From Leishmania infantum JPCM5 (taxonomy: Eukaryota; Euglenozoa; Kinetoplastea; Trypanosomatida; Trypanosomatidae), in NCBI RefSeq assembly GCF_000002875.2, contig NC_009420.2, positions 804,001-868,000 of the forward strand: a stretch of DNA of 64,000 bases, written 5' to 3'. Position numbers and translations under genes: made by a program. Of the stretch, positions 61,546-64,000 are shown in pieces; position 1 is the stretch's first letter, and each line of letters begins with the position of its first letter. The notes beneath the pieces were generated by a model that searched no databases, was not told where the DNA came from, and saw only the letters and a list, made by a program, of their open reading frames with translations.

Positions 61546-63076
61546 GCAAGACGCATAAATAACCAAAGAAGAGGATGCGAAACAATGTTGTGATCGACTG
61601 CGACAGCTGTATGCGTGTGTTTGAGTGGGGATGGGACTCTCCCTCCGCAGCAGGAGTGCAGACAAGGGAGCTGCGGGTAGTCTTCACAAGGACGAGACAT
61701 GGACAGAACGCACCAACTCAATTTTCCTCGTTGCTCCCCGCGCGTGCGTGAAAGGTGTGCGTGTGTGTGTCCGCCTCGAGATCGAGCATGCTCTTGCTGT
61801 TGTAGCCCCTTGGCTGGGATGGAGTAGACGTCATTGCCGCGCAGGGGCTAAGAAATGTGAGGTAGCGCAGACGAAAGAGCGTGGCACGCCCGTACGTCTG
61901 CGCTCTTCGCTTTACTTGGCAGACTTGGACTCACCGGGTTTGGACGGGCGAGATATGCGCGCCTAAGCCCCGGAGTATCCACGGATGTGATGACCAACTT
62001 CATCCCGTCCTCCTATCCCTTTCCGCGCACAGAGTGACGCCCCCCCCCTCCCTCTCACTCCTTCATGTACGATATGCTGAGCCCCATGCACGTGCGCGAG
62101 CGCTAATCAGGCGGTGATGAAGGTGCATGAGTGAAGAGCGCTCAAAGGCATGCACAGGTGCATTGCCATGCCGAGAGACTCCTCATATCGGGGGCCTCTC
62201 CCCCTTCCCCGTCCTGCTATCATACGCTCGTGGTGTTTGTGCTTGTGTCTCGGTGCAGCTGAAGTCGCCACATCTCTCTTTCTTCGGCTGCCCGGTGCGT
62301 AGGTGGTCGCTCATCTCTCCACGCACCCGCGCAAGTCTTCACCCTTCACGGCCTCGTGGAAAAGGCGTGCGGGTGGGGGGGGGGTAGAGAAGGAGTGCAT
62401 GCGGCACGATGTCGACTGCAGTGTTGCTAAAAGAAGCGATGAAACCACGACAAGGCCACACAAGCAAACAAAAAGGAATGCCGCACACCTCCTGCTTTGT
62501 GGCCAGACGCGGACGGCTGAGCAGCGTTTTGGCTTCGCATTTCTCAAAGAGGGCATAAAAAGGAACAGACCGTGTGAGTAGAGGCGGATGGCCGGCTTCG
62601 CACGCTCTTCTCCTCTTTTCAGGAGAGCAGCCGTGCTGCCGCTGTCCACCCTCCCCCTTCAACATCACCTCAGCCCACGATGCTGGTGTGTTGTCTGTCA
62701 TTATGTGCGCGAGGGCGTGCGTGTCTGCCTTTGCTGCTGCACGCAATCGAGACAGTGACTACTTGCAAGCGGAAAGGAAACGCCCGTACAAACTCGCGGG
62801 TCATCTTCCCTTCTACCCGCCTTACCGTTCCGCATCCCTCTCGCACCTTCGACGCCCATCCGCCTCGCCCACTCACCACACCCACTTTCACAGCGCCAGG
62901 ACCGCATCACCACAAAAACTAAGAAACAACAGCGAGGAAAGGAAAAAGCGAAAAACTAACACGAGACGGCAGGAGACGCAGCCGATTCGCGTCGGACAAA
63001 GAGGGCGCCGTATAAACACCCGGCTGAAGACTAGAAGAACGGCGGTGCAGCACGCGCGCATACGCACTGGTCTGTG
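61546..63076 (+). other. Intergenic spacer (PTP to the last gene)
   Basis: No gene seen. It includes a C-run (62040-62049), a G-run (62375-62384), T/C-rich segments (62188-62210, 62605-62660) and purine-rich sequence (62918-62990) just before the next ATG. Confidence 0.55.
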
Positions 63077-64000
63077 ATGGATGGAAAGCGCAGACAGTAC
63101 GTGCCACCGGCGCTAGGAGGCTCTCCAGCCTCTACCGCTGCCACAACCGCGGCGGCAGTCGCAGCGGATGCGGCCGCAAAGCGCCTCATCAGCCTCCGAA
63201 ACAGCGCGCGCCCGCCGGAGCCGTCCCTACCGACGCAGACCTCCCCGAACGCACAAGCGTTGCGTGAGCAGGCCGTGGCAGACATACGCCAGCGCGCACC
63301 ATCCCTGAATTCGGGCAGCTCACAGGTGTTTTTGCCCACCGCTAGGGATGGCGGGCACTCTGACAGTGCCACCAACACGACAGCTTTCGCTGCCACGGGT
63401 CTGCCGCGCACGTATAGAGACGACTCGCTCTCCCTTCCGCGCCCTCGCTCGTACGCAGCACCACCGCTAGCCTCGTCGGCATCATCATCGCCAGCGCCAG
63501 CTACCGTTGCCGCTGCTGCTGCCGCTGCCGCATTGCTGAAGATTCGAAACCGAATCGGCAACAGCACAACGCCCGGCACCGTTACCAGCGGTCATCCCTC
63601 GTCTTCCGAGATGATGCCACAATCCCCGTCGTGGCACTTGACCGCCAGACCCCCGCCAAAGGCTCCGCGGTCGTGGACACCGCCAACGCTCTCTCTGCGG
63701 CGACCATCGTCCGCCGCCACCATCGCCAGTCACCCTACAGGAGAGGTGCACGAGCGGAGTTACGCCATCACCGCTTCCGCGAACCTGTCGCCGCAGCACG
63801 TGTTCTTGTCCTCGTCATCGCCGACTCCCCCTCCATCGGACGCACCTGGATCAGCAGTGGAGCCGCGTCGGGATGTGCTGGGGCTGGGCGGTGACGCGGC
63901 TGGATGCAGCGACGTTGTAGGACTGGCGTCGGTGTCACAAGCAGGGCTCAAGCGGCCGCGCGACTTTGGCGTCCCCTCGATATCCGATGGTGAGGATGAC
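63077..64000 (+). CDS. Hypothetical Ser/Ala/Pro-rich protein, 3' end beyond the window
   Basis: The ATG at 63077 (MDGKRRQYVPPALGG) opens a frame that runs without a stop to the end of the window; 308 codons are visible. Codon use matches the neighbours. The visible part is low-complexity, with poly-Ala (about residues 149-157), many Ser and Pro, and Arg-containing segments such as LISLRNSARPPEPS and LLKIRNRIGN. It ends at the window edge in RPRDFGVPSISDGEDD, an acidic serine motif. The composition suggests a disordered N-terminal tail in front of a domain lying outside the window, so no function can be assigned. Confidence 0.7.
   Translation, partial: MDGKRRQYVPPALGGSPASTAATTAAAVAADAAAKRLISLRNSARPPEPSLPTQTSPNAQALREQAVADIRQRAPSLNSGSSQVFLPTARDGGHSDSATNTTAFAATGLPRTYRDDSLSLPRPRSYAAPPLASSASSSPAPATVAAAAAAAALLKIRNRIGNSTTPGTVTSGHPSSSEMMPQSPSWHLTARPPPKAPRSWTPPTLSLRRPSSAATIASHPTGEVHERSYAITASANLSPQHVFLSSSSPTPPPSDAPGSAVEPRRDVLGLGGDAAGCSDVVGLASVSQAGLKRPRDFGVPSISDGEDD

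Larger units (their letters stand above)
1..64000 (+). other. Directional (polycistronic) gene cluster, all + strand
   Basis: Every coding region that I can support, intact or decayed, reads on the + strand. No intron is needed to explain any of them. The long reverse-strand open frames are antisense shadows of GC-rich genes. Spacers are enriched in T and C on the + strand, which fits polypyrimidine tracts guiding trans-splicing and polyadenylation. This organisation is established for trypanosomatids; its extent beyond the window is not visible. Confidence 0.9.

Noticed and set aside
1..64000. tRNA genes, rRNA, CRISPR arrays or a strand-switch region
   Set aside because: No A-box/B-box pair with cloverleaf, no rRNA-like block, no regular spaced repeats and no credible - strand gene was seen on reading.

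Overview
The window looks like a piece of a Leishmania (trypanosomatid) nuclear chromosome. All recognisable genes lie on the + strand, none shows an intron, and they are separated by 0.6-4 kb spacers. The spacers are rich in pyrimidine runs, (CA)n/(TG)n tracts and T/A homopolymers. Coding regions are GC-rich at third positions and carry long Ser/Ala/Pro-rich insertions. A SIDER2-like retroposon fragment also points to Leishmania. This is the usual layout of a directional gene cluster that is transcribed polycistronically and processed by spliced-leader trans-splicing and polyadenylation. I cannot name the species.

Layout. 0-10 kb: the 3' part of an ALG3-type ER mannosyltransferase, a PPP-family Ser/Thr phosphatase with large insertions, and a DUF72 protein. 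10-21 kb: a small TPR protein, a 4 kb spacer holding the SIDER2-like element, then a 1289-aa low-complexity protein with a degenerate EF-hand-like segment. The end of that gene runs into about 1.8 kb of decayed coding sequence with frame changes and in-frame stops. 21-31 kb: a DENND6/AVL9-like DENN protein, a GNAT-fold acetyltransferase and a membrane-anchored J-protein. 32-34 kb: a second decayed gene, split over three frames. 34-46 kb: two large low-complexity proteins (774 and 1522 aa) and a DBP2/DDX5-type DEAD-box helicase. 46-48 kb: a probable remnant of an ingi/L1Tc-type retroposon. 48-58 kb: a HAD pyrimidine 5'-nucleotidase-like enzyme, a p24/TMED cargo receptor, an LC8-type dynein light chain and an NSUN2-like RNA m5C methyltransferase. 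59-64 kb: a protein tyrosine phosphatase with insertions and the 5' part of an uncharacterised Ser/Ala/Pro-rich protein.

The genes do not form one pathway, as expected for a trypanosomatid cluster. Several touch the early secretory system (ALG3, p24, the J-protein, DENN), RNA handling (helicase, NSUN) or protein phosphorylation (PPP, PTP). Control is expected after transcription, through trans-splice acceptor choice and 3'UTR elements such as the SIDER. I found no tRNA or rRNA gene, no CRISPR array and no strand switch. The points most worth a second look are the two decayed genes, the altered motif IV of the NSUN enzyme and the retroposon remnants.
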